Of a DNA stretch of 64,000 bases, positions 22,095-30,005 are shown piece after piece. The translations under genes were made by a program, and so were the position numbers. The DNA comes from a virus. How positions within the stretch are numbered: the stretch's first letter is position 1; each line of letters begins with the position of its first letter. The notes under the pieces were generated by a model. That model saw nothing but the letters and a program-made list of their open reading frames with translations, ran no database searches and was not told where the DNA came from. The stretch spans positions 1-64,000 of IMG/VR virus record IMGVR_UViG_3300045996_002431. One strand, given 5' to 3'.

Positions 22095-22313
22095 GCACCT
22101 GTGGCGGAAATGGAAGACGCACTACCTTGAATGGTAACACAGAGACTCGCGGGTTTTACGCTGGCGAGAAGTCGAATACCATAATGCCTATCGCTGATCG
22201 AAAAGGAAGTTACCTCGAAAGAGATATTGTACAATAGATCGAAATGGAAAGCCAGTAGTTAGTACAGATAGGAGAGAAAGACTTGTATGGAGGTTCGAAT
22301 CCTTCCAGGTGCT
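22095..22313 (+). tRNA. Class II tRNA-like gene interrupted by about 120-130 nt
   Basis: The 5' part is GCACCTG (22095-22101), TG, a Leu-like D-arm with stem GCG/CGC (22104-22106, 22118-22120) and a TGGAAGA loop, then the 5' strand of an anticodon stem (22121-22126). The 3' part is GTAGT (22254-22258, complementary to ACTAC at 22121-22125), a long variable-like segment, a canonical T-arm (22289-22305, loop TTCGAAT) and CAGGTGC (22306-22312), fully complementary to the 5' acceptor strand. Between the halves are extra hairpins, including CTCGC/GCGAG and a palindrome TATTGTACAATA. The insert is too small for a normal group I intron. It may be an unusual intron, or a decayed tRNA. Confidence 0.5.
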
Positions 22314-22338
22314 CAAAAAATTAAGTTCTTTAAAATAG

Positions 22339-22476
22339 TGTCGCTAAGACGAAGTGAATACAGTGGCCTATAACGATCATAGATGTGGTTTTGGCTTATA
22401 ATCAAAACATCACTAAGGTGATTCGCACCCGGCAAGGTCGCTCCCCAACGAGCATTGCATTCACCTCTTAGCGACA
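22339..22476 (+). ncRNA. Structured RNA with long closing stem
   Basis: An 11-bp helix (22339-22349 with 22466-22476) is extended, after a small internal loop, by GTGAAT/ATTCAC (22354-22359, 22459-22464). Inside are four local hairpins: CTAT/ATAG, an imperfect GATG..TTTTG/CAAAACATC, GGTG/CACC and GCTC/GAGC. It ends 19 bp before the start of the membrane protein gene at 22496, so it could be a cis-acting leader as well as an independent RNA. I cannot match it to a known family. Confidence 0.55.
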
Positions 22477-22495
22477 ACCTTATTAAAAAAAAACC

Positions 22496-22708
22496 ATGAG
22501 TGACGCAAAATTATTTATCGTAATCGGGATCACGTTCTACGTGATTTGGATTCTAAGTTGGCTTTTTTCTATCTACAAGTGGACCCTTGACGATAAGAAA
22601 AACAAAATACCATACTATCGTTCTGAAGTTGGTATACTCTATGACATGTGGATGCTTGCAGTAACCGGATTGTTGATAATTTGTTTCGTATTCTTAAACA
22701 TTTTTTAG
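22496..22708 (+). CDS. Small membrane protein
   Basis: A 70-residue protein with two hydrophobic segments (LFIVIGITFYVIWILSWLFSIY and MLAVTGLLIICFVFLNIF) joined by a basic loop. It directly follows the structured RNA and abuts the next membrane gene with no gap, so the two may act together. Function unknown. Confidence 0.55.
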   Translation: MSDAKLFIVIGITFYVIWILSWLFSIYKWTLDDKKNKIPYYRSEVGILYDMWMLAVTGLLIICFVFLNIF

Positions 22709-22942
22709 ATGAAACCTGAGAATATTTTTCTTATCTTTCTGATCCTGGAGTTGAGTTATGTGATCACATTTATTTGGTCATACATATCATGGAATCGACA
22801 CAAAAGATTCGTTGATTACTTAACCTTCAGGCACCTTACACTTCTGTGGTTTCTTCTTGACATGATCCACGGAATTATATACACGATTGCTCTTGTTGCC
22901 GGGGCCTTCGCGTTACTCTTACAGGCAGTTAGGATTATATGA
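22709..22942 (+). CDS. Small membrane protein
   Basis: A 77-residue protein with two long hydrophobic segments (IFLIFLILELSYVITFIWSYI; LTLLWFLLDMIHGIIYTIALVAGAFALLL). It starts right after the stop codon of its neighbour and overlaps the helicase gene by ATGA. Function unknown. Confidence 0.55.
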   Translation: MKPENIFLIFLILELSYVITFIWSYISWNRHKRFVDYLTFRHLTLLWFLLDMIHGIIYTIALVAGAFALLLQAVRII

Positions 22943-24597
22943 GACAAATAGAATTTCCGGACCGTTACACAATTAAAATGAATAAGGCCATTTGGTCTGA
23001 GCAGGAACTTTCTCTTGCGGCGTGTTATAGTTTTAAGGTTTCCGCCGAGGAAAACTTCACTTCAGTGATCTGTAACATTAAAAGAACATCCAGGCAATCA
23101 GTTGAGAATTTTATCTCGCTGGCTTTTCAGGCCCTTGTTCAAAGTCCTCTTCGGGAGAACGAAAGGAAAACTACTTTCGCTCACATCGACAAAATGTACC
23201 TTGATATGATTACTGCCAGGGACGGGATCATGAGTGACAGATTGAAGTATTGGTCCATGCTCCGAGAATATCAGAAAGAGTCTGTTATGCTCATGACCGG
23301 AAGGAAACACAACCTTCTTTCACTTCAGCAGGGTATGGGAAAGTCAATCACCGCAGCAACCGTCTCTCGTGCTCTTAAAATCCGTCGCACCCTCATCATC
23401 TGTATTCCTGTAGCCAAATGGAATTGGCAAGATGACCTTTGTACAAAATTCGGATACAATCAACTGTATTTCTCGATCCTTGACAGCAAGAAATCCAAAA
23501 CAATTAAGGCCCTGTCGCCATACCATGAGCGGTTCGTGATCACGCATTACGACGCCATCCCCAAGCACATGGATTACATTCTTTCTGCACCAATTGATCA
23601 TATCATAATAGATGAGTCGCAATTCATTAAAAACACAAATACTGCCAGGTATAAGCTTATTTCACGAATCGTTGAAGCCAATCCCCAGGCCAAGATCTCA
23701 TTCCTCTCCGGAACTCCAATCAAAAATAGAGTCGATGATCTCTTTGCGTACTTCAAGCTCGCCGGACATGAACTCGGCAAGAACAGAGCGAAGTTTATCA
23801 GGGAGTATGCGAAGACCGGCCAGGGCAGGAACCTCGACAAAGTAGTAGGGGCAAGAAACATGGATCAGTTATCCATGAACATGGCGAACTTCATGATCCG
23901 TAAAACCAAGAAGGACTGCCCGGAAATTCCTGACAAAACTTACATGAAGGTAGTAATGGAACTCGGAGATTACCGGGAAGAGTACGATCGCATCATGCTC
24001 GAGCTTCTTCAGTCAAAGGATCGAGGCGCAATCAATGGCCATATCATCTCAATGAACAGGATCTTTGCAATGGCAAAGGTTAAACCGGCCACAGAGATGA
24101 TTGAGGACCTTATAGACAAAGGTGAGAAGGTTGTGGTATTCACGTCCTACAAAGATCCGATACGCGAACTGGAGGCTTATTTTGGCGACAGGTGCGTTAA
24201 AGTTGACGGAGACGTTGACCACTCAGAGAGATTCGTTCGCGTGAAGAAATTTGTGAACGATCCTAAATGCATGGTCTTCCTTGGCAACATGATCGCAGCC
24301 GGGACCTCACTTAATCTTACAGTTTCATCAGAAGTAATATTCCTAAACTACCCATTCACGGCCACCGAGATCGATCAGGCTGTTGATAGAACTCACCGCA
24401 TCGGACAAGAGAATAAAGTTAACGTTTATTTTCTTACCTGTAAAGATACAATTGACGAAAATATTTATAACTTAGTCGCATCGAAGCAGGGGGAAATAAA
24501 TCAGATCATCGACGGGGGAGACGGCCTAGATTACGGATCCGACGTCAAAGAGAAACTTTATCAAATGTTCACCAATCAACCAGCAATATGTCAGTAG
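22939..24597 (+). CDS. SNF2-family (SMARCAL1-like) DNA helicase/translocase
   Basis: A 552-residue protein with the superfamily 2 motif set: Walker A LQQGMGKSITAA at about 131-142, motif II IIDESQF at about 223 (DESQ, close to the DESH of SNF2), motif III LSGTPIKNRVDDLF at about 255, motif V/VI LNLTVSSEVIFLNYPFTATEIDQAVDRTHRIGQ at about 456-489. The 'QAxDRxHRIGQ' box is diagnostic of SNF2. Likely remodels forks or strips proteins during replication or recombination. TTTCCGCCG is at 23039. Confidence 0.9.
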   Translation: MRQIEFPDRYTIKMNKAIWSEQELSLAACYSFKVSAEENFTSVICNIKRTSRQSVENFISLAFQALVQSPLRENERKTTFAHIDKMYLDMITARDGIMSDRLKYWSMLREYQKESVMLMTGRKHNLLSLQQGMGKSITAATVSRALKIRRTLIICIPVAKWNWQDDLCTKFGYNQLYFSILDSKKSKTIKALSPYHERFVITHYDAIPKHMDYILSAPIDHIIIDESQFIKNTNTARYKLISRIVEANPQAKISFLSGTPIKNRVDDLFAYFKLAGHELGKNRAKFIREYAKTGQGRNLDKVVGARNMDQLSMNMANFMIRKTKKDCPEIPDKTYMKVVMELGDYREEYDRIMLELLQSKDRGAINGHIISMNRIFAMAKVKPATEMIEDLIDKGEKVVVFTSYKDPIRELEAYFGDRCVKVDGDVDHSERFVRVKKFVNDPKCMVFLGNMIAAGTSLNLTVSSEVIFLNYPFTATEIDQAVDRTHRIGQENKVNVYFLTCKDTIDENIYNLVASKQGEINQIIDGGDGLDYGSDVKEKLYQMFTNQPAICQ

Positions 24598-24791
24598 TTT
24601 TAAAAGTCAATGTTAACGACGAATTTCTAAAAGAAAATTTCCAGGTATTTAAAGATGAGGTTTATCAATCACATCACAACGAGTGGGGCAAAGACAAGAA
24701 TGGATTCGAGCAACGAGCCTACCTGATCAATACTCCAAACGACAGAGCAGTCGTTCTTTATAAATCTGAAATAGATATCCTAAGTGAGTAA
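24588..24791 (+). CDS. Small hypothetical protein
   Basis: A 67-residue protein overlapping the helicase end by 10 bp. KVNVNDEFLKENFQVFKDEVY is a helix; the rest is mixed with HH and a C-terminal VVLYKSEIDIL strand. No family recognised. Confidence 0.5.
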   Translation: MSVVLKVNVNDEFLKENFQVFKDEVYQSHHNEWGKDKNGFEQRAYLINTPNDRAVVLYKSEIDILSE

Positions 24792-25155
24792 ATCCCTATT
24801 CACATATCCTACAGAAATTCCAAAGAGCGCCATGAATGATTATGTTATGGTGAGTAAATACAACCACGCTGAAATGATAAAGCTTGGGAGAATCTACTAC
24901 GTCATTGACACTACTTTTCATAAGCCTCATTTAATGGGAGTGTATTGCATATATCCGTGTCTTCGGCCGAATTCAACATTAGTCGTGAAGGGCGATCATT
25001 CTACTCCTCGCGCCAATTATGAAGTTTTCTGCAAGGATGGTCAAAAGTATGATGACTGGAAGGATGGATACGATTCAGTTATTAAGATGTACGAGAACTC
25101 AGGCATGCTATATGTTAAAAAAGGAGAAAAACTCGTAAAGTTCGAATTTAGGTAG
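24784..25155 (+). CDS. Hypothetical protein, GTG start
   Basis: A 123-residue protein starting at GTG 24784, overlapping the previous stop. Beta-rich (KLGRIYYVIDTTFHKPHLMGVYCIYPC; GMLYVKKGEKLVKFEF). No enzyme motif. An alternative ATG at 24832 (MNDYVMVSKYN) would shorten it by 16 residues. Confidence 0.5.
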   Translation: MSKSLFTYPTEIPKSAMNDYVMVSKYNHAEMIKLGRIYYVIDTTFHKPHLMGVYCIYPCLRPNSTLVVKGDHSTPRANYEVFCKDGQKYDDWKDGYDSVIKMYENSGMLYVKKGEKLVKFEFR

Positions 25156-25204
25156 TAATTTCGAAACCTCTGCAATAAGAATTGCGTATAAGACCAAAAA
25201 AACT

Positions 25205-25420
25205 ATGATAGTGTTAATTATAATCCTGGCTTATGTGGCCAGTGTTTTTCTGAACAGGTGGATGAATAAGTTACTGTATAAGTGGGATATTGAAATCGAA
25301 CCGAATCCCACGGCCTGGTTTCTTTCATTAATATGCACCGTGTTACTTATCTTTGTGTTCTTTTCAATTTTGATCGAGAAAAACAGGAGTTGGTTCATTG
25401 GAGAAAACTGGAAAAGATAA
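25205..25420 (+). CDS. Small two-TM membrane protein
   Basis: A 71-residue protein: MIVLIIILAYVASVFLN, a basic/acidic middle (RWMNKLLYKWDIEIEPN), then AWFLSLICTVLLIFVFFSIL and a polar end. It ends 3 bp before the sliding clamp gene. Function unknown. Confidence 0.55.
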   Translation: MIVLIIILAYVASVFLNRWMNKLLYKWDIEIEPNPTAWFLSLICTVLLIFVFFSILIEKNRSWFIGENWKR

Positions 25421-25423
25421 ACT

Positions 25424-26566
25424 ATGAGCAAAACCACAATAATTTTCGAAAAAGATCAGATCATCAATGACCTGATAAGAATCTACAACATCGTTCCATC
25501 GAAGCCACTTGTGCCGATACACGACTACTACCTGTTTCATGTCGTGGATATGCACACATGTCACATCTATGCCTCTGACGCTACAATGACGATCAGGGCC
25601 ACGGCACAGGTTCAGGCAGATGCTGATAATTTCAGATTCTGTATTCCGGCAAAACTCTTCACCGAGACAGTGAAACTTCTTCACGAGCCAACCTTCACCC
25701 TGACAGTAAAAGATAACGTCTGTCAGCTAAAATCAGGAAAGTCTAAGTTTAAACTACCTACGGAGAATCCCGACTTCTTTGTAATGATCGAAGAAGGTGC
25801 TCAGAAATCTGAAGTGTCAATTCTTGGACTTCAGTTTAAAGATGCCTTCCGCGTAGCTTCATCGTTCATCAATAAGAAACAGGACACCGCGCTAAAGAAT
25901 GTAAACCTTTCAATCAGGGATAATAAACTGGTTGTGATCGGTGGTCAGACAGTTTGTTTATCAAAGAATAACATAGCGCCACACTCACTCACTTCATTCG
26001 AGGAAACATCTATTCCGCTGGGAACGGCCAAGATTCTTCAGACGCTGTTTCAGGATAAGGATATTGTAGATGTTTATCACGACGGACGTACCGCGATGGT
26101 GAGTAATAGTTCTCTTAAGTTGATCTTTACTCTATTCGTAGGAAAGTATCCAAACACATCTACCCTTTTCAGCAGGGATAAATGTCAATACTTCAGGATC
26201 TCAACTTCATATCTACTTGAGGCTGTAAAGCGAGTTGAGTTGTATTCAGAGGAAGGTTCGTATCAATCGATATTTACTATTTCCGCCGAGAATTTATCAA
26301 TTACGACTGACGCACCGGAATCCGGGAAGGCAGCAGAAGAACATCTTGAGATTATTTCTCCACAGGAATTTACAGTGGCTCTTCCTTCGAATCAATTGAT
26401 CGAGGTATTGAGTTCTCTCACGGACCAGGACACTCTTAATACAGAGTCGATAAGGTTCTATATGCCCGACACTCCTAAGAAACCAATCATCATAACCGAT
26501 GACAGTGATTCGCCAAGCAGGGAGTTTTTAATTTCACCAATGATGATAAATAAACCAAAACCATGA
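25424..26566 (+). CDS. dnaN: DNA polymerase III beta-like sliding clamp
   Basis: A 380-residue protein, close to the length of bacterial beta clamps (about 370). It shows three repeated strand-helix modules: domain 1 with FRFCIPAKLFTETVKLL, domain 2 with VSILGLQFKDAFRVASSFIN...LSIRDNKLVVIGG, and domain 3 with YFRISTSYLLEAVKRVELYSEE...FTISAENLSI and the C-terminal FLISPMMI, which corresponds to the 'Y(L)LMPM(R)' end of DnaN. A phage-coded clamp would tether a polymerase (the host's, or one outside the window) to the template. TTTCCGCCG is at 26280. Confidence 0.8.
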   Translation: MSKTTIIFEKDQIINDLIRIYNIVPSKPLVPIHDYYLFHVVDMHTCHIYASDATMTIRATAQVQADADNFRFCIPAKLFTETVKLLHEPTFTLTVKDNVCQLKSGKSKFKLPTENPDFFVMIEEGAQKSEVSILGLQFKDAFRVASSFINKKQDTALKNVNLSIRDNKLVVIGGQTVCLSKNNIAPHSLTSFEETSIPLGTAKILQTLFQDKDIVDVYHDGRTAMVSNSSLKLIFTLFVGKYPNTSTLFSRDKCQYFRISTSYLLEAVKRVELYSEEGSYQSIFTISAENLSITTDAPESGKAAEEHLEIISPQEFTVALPSNQLIEVLSSLTDQDTLNTESIRFYMPDTPKKPIIITDDSDSPSREFLISPMMINKPKP

Positions 26567-26955
26567 CAATAAACGACATGCGAGATAAGGCATATGCCAA
26601 CTCGAAATCAAAAGGATTCCATGATGAGCCGGTGGAATTTGGAACGCGGCTTGCTCTTATTCATTCTGAAGTTTCTGAAGCTCTTGAGGCCCATAGGAAG
26701 GGCGGAAGTTTAAGTAACCTTGAAGACTTCAAATTAAATTACGATTGGAGATTAAGGAACGGCGAGGACGAGGCGACTGCGTTTAAAATGGCTTTTGAAA
26801 ATCACATAAAAGATTCGGTTGGAGATGAATTATCAGATGCCATGATAAGAATCGGAGATCTTACCGGGCTTATGAAGATAGACATCCAGGAACACGTTCG
26901 TTTAAAAATGCGTTACAACTCAATGAGACCACATAAGCATGGAAAAAACTACTAA
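26563..26955 (+). CDS. MazG-like NTP pyrophosphohydrolase
   Basis: A 130-residue protein. LALIHSEVSEALEAHRKG (metal-binding 'E-x-x-E' helix) and DELSDAMIRIGDLTG (second 'E-x-x-D' helix) are the paired motifs of the MazG fold. The insert between them is longer than usual. Such enzymes clear non-canonical NTPs or lower (p)ppGpp signalling during infection. It overlaps the clamp gene by ATGA. Confidence 0.8.
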   Translation: MTINDMRDKAYANSKSKGFHDEPVEFGTRLALIHSEVSEALEAHRKGGSLSNLEDFKLNYDWRLRNGEDEATAFKMAFENHIKDSVGDELSDAMIRIGDLTGLMKIDIQEHVRLKMRYNSMRPHKHGKNY

Positions 26956-27064
26956 GCCGGGATCATACGACCAGGAAGGTCGTTACAATCCAACAGATAA
27001 AGAGTTAAATAAAACTTTGCTAATCGTGATCGCAATCGCTATATTAGCGGTCCTTGGTCATTAA
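26939..27064 (+). CDS. Small single-TM protein
   Basis: A 41-residue protein (MEKTTKPGSYDQEGRYNPTD...) with a polar N-terminus and a C-terminal hydrophobic segment (LLIVIAIAILAVLGH), i.e. a tail-anchored layout. It overlaps the MazG-like gene by 17 bp and ends 3 bp before the primase-helicase. Confidence 0.5.
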   Translation: MEKTTKPGSYDQEGRYNPTDKELNKTLLIVIAIAILAVLGH

Positions 27065-27067
27065 TCT

Positions 27068-29074
27068 ATGAAAGTAAGCGTCTTCAGTAATACTTGGGAT
27101 ATAACTCCCATCGCAACCTCTTCCATTAAATCAATCTTCCGGACCATACAGTCTGAGAAGTTTAAGAGTAATGTTGAATTAATTCGAAAGCTTAAAGCCG
27201 ATGAAGACAAAAATTATCGAGAAGAAAAAAAGAAACTCCCCGCAGTCACATTCTCAGGAGTTTTTACTGAACGTAATGTTAGTTCTTTGGTTGATTATGG
27301 GGGCATCCTATGTGTGGATATTGATTCAATATCTCAGGGGCAACTCCTGGATCTACGAGTAAAACTCAAAGACAATAAAATGGTCCTGGGGTACTTCGTG
27401 TCTCCGAGTGGCGACGGTCTTAAGGTGTTACTGTATTCGTCAGCGGTTTCTAAGGAGTATCACCAGGCATTTTATTTTTCGGCCGAGAAATACTTCAGAG
27501 AGACTTATTCTGTTGAGATCGATCGTGCATGTAAGGACGTGAGTAGACTATGTTACATCTCTTATGATCCGGAGGCTTATCTTGCCTCAGAGGTTGAGTC
27601 GTTTCCGATCGACTTCGACATACGTCCGGTTGAGTTCTTCTTAAAGAATAGTTTTCCAACCACGAATACAGAAATATTCAATGCCGATGTTGATCGTTGT
27701 TTCAGGACCGCCAAGAAATGGGTGGAGCGGATCTTCATGTATGAGGACGGCCAAAAGAATAAGTACCTGCACAATCTTGCCTGCTCACTTAATAGACTGG
27801 GAGTTCCAATGCAGACCTGTGTCGAACTTATCGATGCAAATTACATAACTCCCGATCGTAAATGGCTGCAGTCAATTGAGTCTGCCTATAAGCACAATGC
27901 TCAACAGTTTAATTCTGTCCAGCTTAAAAACTGGAACGGAGATGATCTTAAACCATACGAGGAGAGGCCGTATAAGCACGGAGATGTCGAGAAGAGTATT
28001 CGTCGCATCATCATGAGGCTTTTCGAGAACCGGTTCCCTGTTGACGTTATTAAGCCACAGGCCGAAGTTTGGATCCAGGTGTATAGGAACTTTTTCGATC
28101 AGGAGATTATCGAGTCTGAAGGAATCAGTGCGGTAGTTGAATACCTGATCAATGAGGCCCAGCAGGAATTTAAGAACAATGAATTACTGAATATTAATCC
28201 CATAAAGGCGGAAACAATATTCGACCTCGGAATGGGCATAGAAGCTATGCTATCTCAACCATCGGACTTCTCTTCGGGAATTGATGAGGAATACGATGAA
28301 CAGGTTCCGGGATTATTCTCAAGAGGTAACGTTATTGGTGTGATTGGACGCGAGAAGACCTTTAAGTCTGTGTTCGTTCAGAATATGGCCTACAAGAACG
28401 CCAAAGCAGGCCTTCCTGGCATCTATATCAACGGAGAGATGTCTACGGGTCAATTCATCAAAAGAGCCGTTAAAATCGATTCCGGAGTGGATTTCGACTA
28501 CTACCTTGGAAAGAAGGAAAAGATCCCTACAGAGACCTACAAAACAGCCATGGAGAGTCTTAAGAGCGCCGTGGGCAAGAACCTATATGTGCACTCGGGA
28601 CTTGGTTTCACAAGGGATGGTATTCATGATCTTATTAAGAAACTAAGGCACGAAGGACTCGATATCGGATATGTGATAGTGGATGGGTTGTCTCAAATGC
28701 ACCAATGTAAGGGAGAAGAAATCCCTTCAGCTATTCAGAACGCAATGGAACTTAAGGAACTTGCCAAAGAAGCAAATGTCCTTGTGATTGTTCTGATCCA
28801 CATGAAGTCCGGTATTAAAAAGACTGTTCGAGATACTGGAGAATACGTTCGTGGCGGTATTAAAGTAACGGCTAACTTCGATGCATACTTCTCAACTTCT
28901 CTTCTTGAGATTCAGTCTGTCGACGATGATCTAGAGCCTGAGTTCCACAAGGGAGTGTTCTGCTTGAGGCTAAACGACAAGAGAGGAGCCCTGGATATCA
29001 TTACAAAAATCATCGAGGTTAAGGACCTTAAATTAAAAACATCAGATAAACAACTATCAGATTATGAGTTTTAA
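27068..29074 (+). CDS. Primase-helicase: BT4734-like N-terminus plus RecA-like motor
   Basis: A 668-residue protein. Residues 1-190 match the BT4734/VirE-N type domain: KKLPAVTFSGVF, GGILCVDIDS, FVSPSGDGLKVLL, DVSRLCYISYDPEAYL, a primase-like module common in Bacteroidota elements. Residues about 240-350 are a helical linker with a PriCT-like section. Residues about 420-650 are a RecA-like motor with a Walker A-type GREKTFKS (about 427-434) and Walker B YVIVDGLSQMHQ (about 535), similar to DnaB/RepA-like helicases. It probably primes and unwinds DNA at the phage fork. Confidence 0.8.
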   Translation: MKVSVFSNTWDITPIATSSIKSIFRTIQSEKFKSNVELIRKLKADEDKNYREEKKKLPAVTFSGVFTERNVSSLVDYGGILCVDIDSISQGQLLDLRVKLKDNKMVLGYFVSPSGDGLKVLLYSSAVSKEYHQAFYFSAEKYFRETYSVEIDRACKDVSRLCYISYDPEAYLASEVESFPIDFDIRPVEFFLKNSFPTTNTEIFNADVDRCFRTAKKWVERIFMYEDGQKNKYLHNLACSLNRLGVPMQTCVELIDANYITPDRKWLQSIESAYKHNAQQFNSVQLKNWNGDDLKPYEERPYKHGDVEKSIRRIIMRLFENRFPVDVIKPQAEVWIQVYRNFFDQEIIESEGISAVVEYLINEAQQEFKNNELLNINPIKAETIFDLGMGIEAMLSQPSDFSSGIDEEYDEQVPGLFSRGNVIGVIGREKTFKSVFVQNMAYKNAKAGLPGIYINGEMSTGQFIKRAVKIDSGVDFDYYLGKKEKIPTETYKTAMESLKSAVGKNLYVHSGLGFTRDGIHDLIKKLRHEGLDIGYVIVDGLSQMHQCKGEEIPSAIQNAMELKELAKEANVLVIVLIHMKSGIKKTVRDTGEYVRGGIKVTANFDAYFSTSLLEIQSVDDDLEPEFHKGVFCLRLNDKRGALDIITKIIEVKDLKLKTSDKQLSDYEF

Positions 29075-29270
29075 CGATCCAACATCACCAAAGTCATTTG
29101 CCGACAAGATTTTTAAAGACATTGACGGGATGCTCGTTACAGAACAGGATGCCGTAGACATCACGGAATATATTCTTGAATTACTAAGAGATCGTGAGGC
29201 GAGGCCCGGACCTGGATATCAGGGTTCATATGAATATTATCAACGAGCAATAAAATCACTTTATGAGTAA
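29064..29270 (+). CDS. Small hypothetical protein
   Basis: A 68-residue protein overlapping the primase-helicase by 11 bp and the nuclease by 8 bp. Acidic helix (DQDAVDITEYILELLRDR-like) then a Gly/Tyr-rich end (PGPGYQGSYEYYQRAIKSLY). No family recognised. Confidence 0.5.
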   Translation: MSFNDPTSPKSFADKIFKDIDGMLVTEQDAVDITEYILELLRDREARPGPGYQGSYEYYQRAIKSLYE

Positions 29271-29712
29271 ATACAAACAAACCCATATGTCCCTAACGGC
29301 ATTCACCGAGAAGGACGGCAAGGTCAAAAAAACAAGGGTCAAGAGGCCTAAATCAGACCTATCAGAGGACGATCTTCAGAAACTATGCGTAAGATGGTTT
29401 GAGATTCAGTACCGGGACGTACTCCTTCATCATAGTCCTAACGGAGGATCTCGTCACTTACTCGAGGCTGTCAAACTAAAGGCCATGGGTACTCGTCCAG
29501 GATGCCCGGATATTCTTATCTTTCATCCCGGTAAGTTGGTTGTTCCTATGTCGGGTCTTGCTATAGAGCTTAAGATTCCGGGCGGGAAGGTTACAGAACA
29601 CCAAAAGAACTTTCAGCACCAATTGGCAGTGGCCGGATGGTATACTGAGGTTGTTTGGTCCTTTGAGGAGTTTCAAAATACTGTTAATAAGTATTTCGGG
29701 AAAAATTCGTAA
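29263..29712 (+). CDS. VRR-NUC domain nuclease
   Basis: A 149-residue protein. LSEDDLQKLCVRWFEIQY, HHSPNGGSRH, AMGTRPGCPDILIFHPG, LAIELKIPGGKVTEHQKNFQHQLAVAGWY and EVVWSFEEF are, in order, the blocks of the VRR-NUC branch of the PD-(D/E)XK nucleases: catalytic Asp in GCPD at about 82 and E-L-K at about 101-103. Phage stand-alone VRR-NUC proteins probably resolve Holliday junctions or flaps. It lies directly after the primase-helicase, which supports that. Confidence 0.9.
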   Translation: MSKYKQTHMSLTAFTEKDGKVKKTRVKRPKSDLSEDDLQKLCVRWFEIQYRDVLLHHSPNGGSRHLLEAVKLKAMGTRPGCPDILIFHPGKLVVPMSGLAIELKIPGGKVTEHQKNFQHQLAVAGWYTEVVWSFEEFQNTVNKYFGKNS

Positions 29713-29735
29713 CTTGAGGTTTTACCTACAAGATT

Positions 29736-30005
29736 ATGAGTCAAGAACTTCCCCTTATATGGATTAAAAAAATAGTAAGACGAGACGGTCAGATCATCAA
29801 CATCGAGGATGACGTTATTCGTAAAGCAGACGTTAAGCGTATCCGCAGATGGCATAAGAATGATAAGGATGAATCCATTACTGGAGATATCACCCTTGTG
29901 ACCGTTGAGAACGTGAGAGGTATTCCGCTGGTTAATATCCAGGTCAATGAGAGCCTCGAGAGTCTTACAAAGAGATTAGGTAATGTCGATCAAATTACAA
30001 GCTAA
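29736..30005 (+). CDS. Hypothetical protein
   Basis: An 89-residue protein. Basic first half (WIKKIVRRDGQIINIEDDVIRKADVKRIRRWHK), then strands (DITLVTVENVRGIPLVNIQV). No family recognised. Its last 23 bp overlap the next gene. Confidence 0.55.
   Translation: MSQELPLIWIKKIVRRDGQIINIEDDVIRKADVKRIRRWHKNDKDESITGDITLVTVENVRGIPLVNIQVNESLESLTKRLGNVDQITS

Noticed and set aside
21923-22234. 103-residue - strand frame in the structured RNA region
   Set aside because: Opposite to the operon, no leader, unusual composition, and it crosses several RNA-like helices.
22095-22313. Standard group I intron in the tRNA
   Set aside because: The insert is too short and I could not find the P3/P7/P8 core or a U-G splice pair. 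Kept only as an unexplained insert.
22339-22476. Hammerhead, RNase P, tmRNA or 6S RNA
   Set aside because: The conserved cores of these RNAs are not seen.
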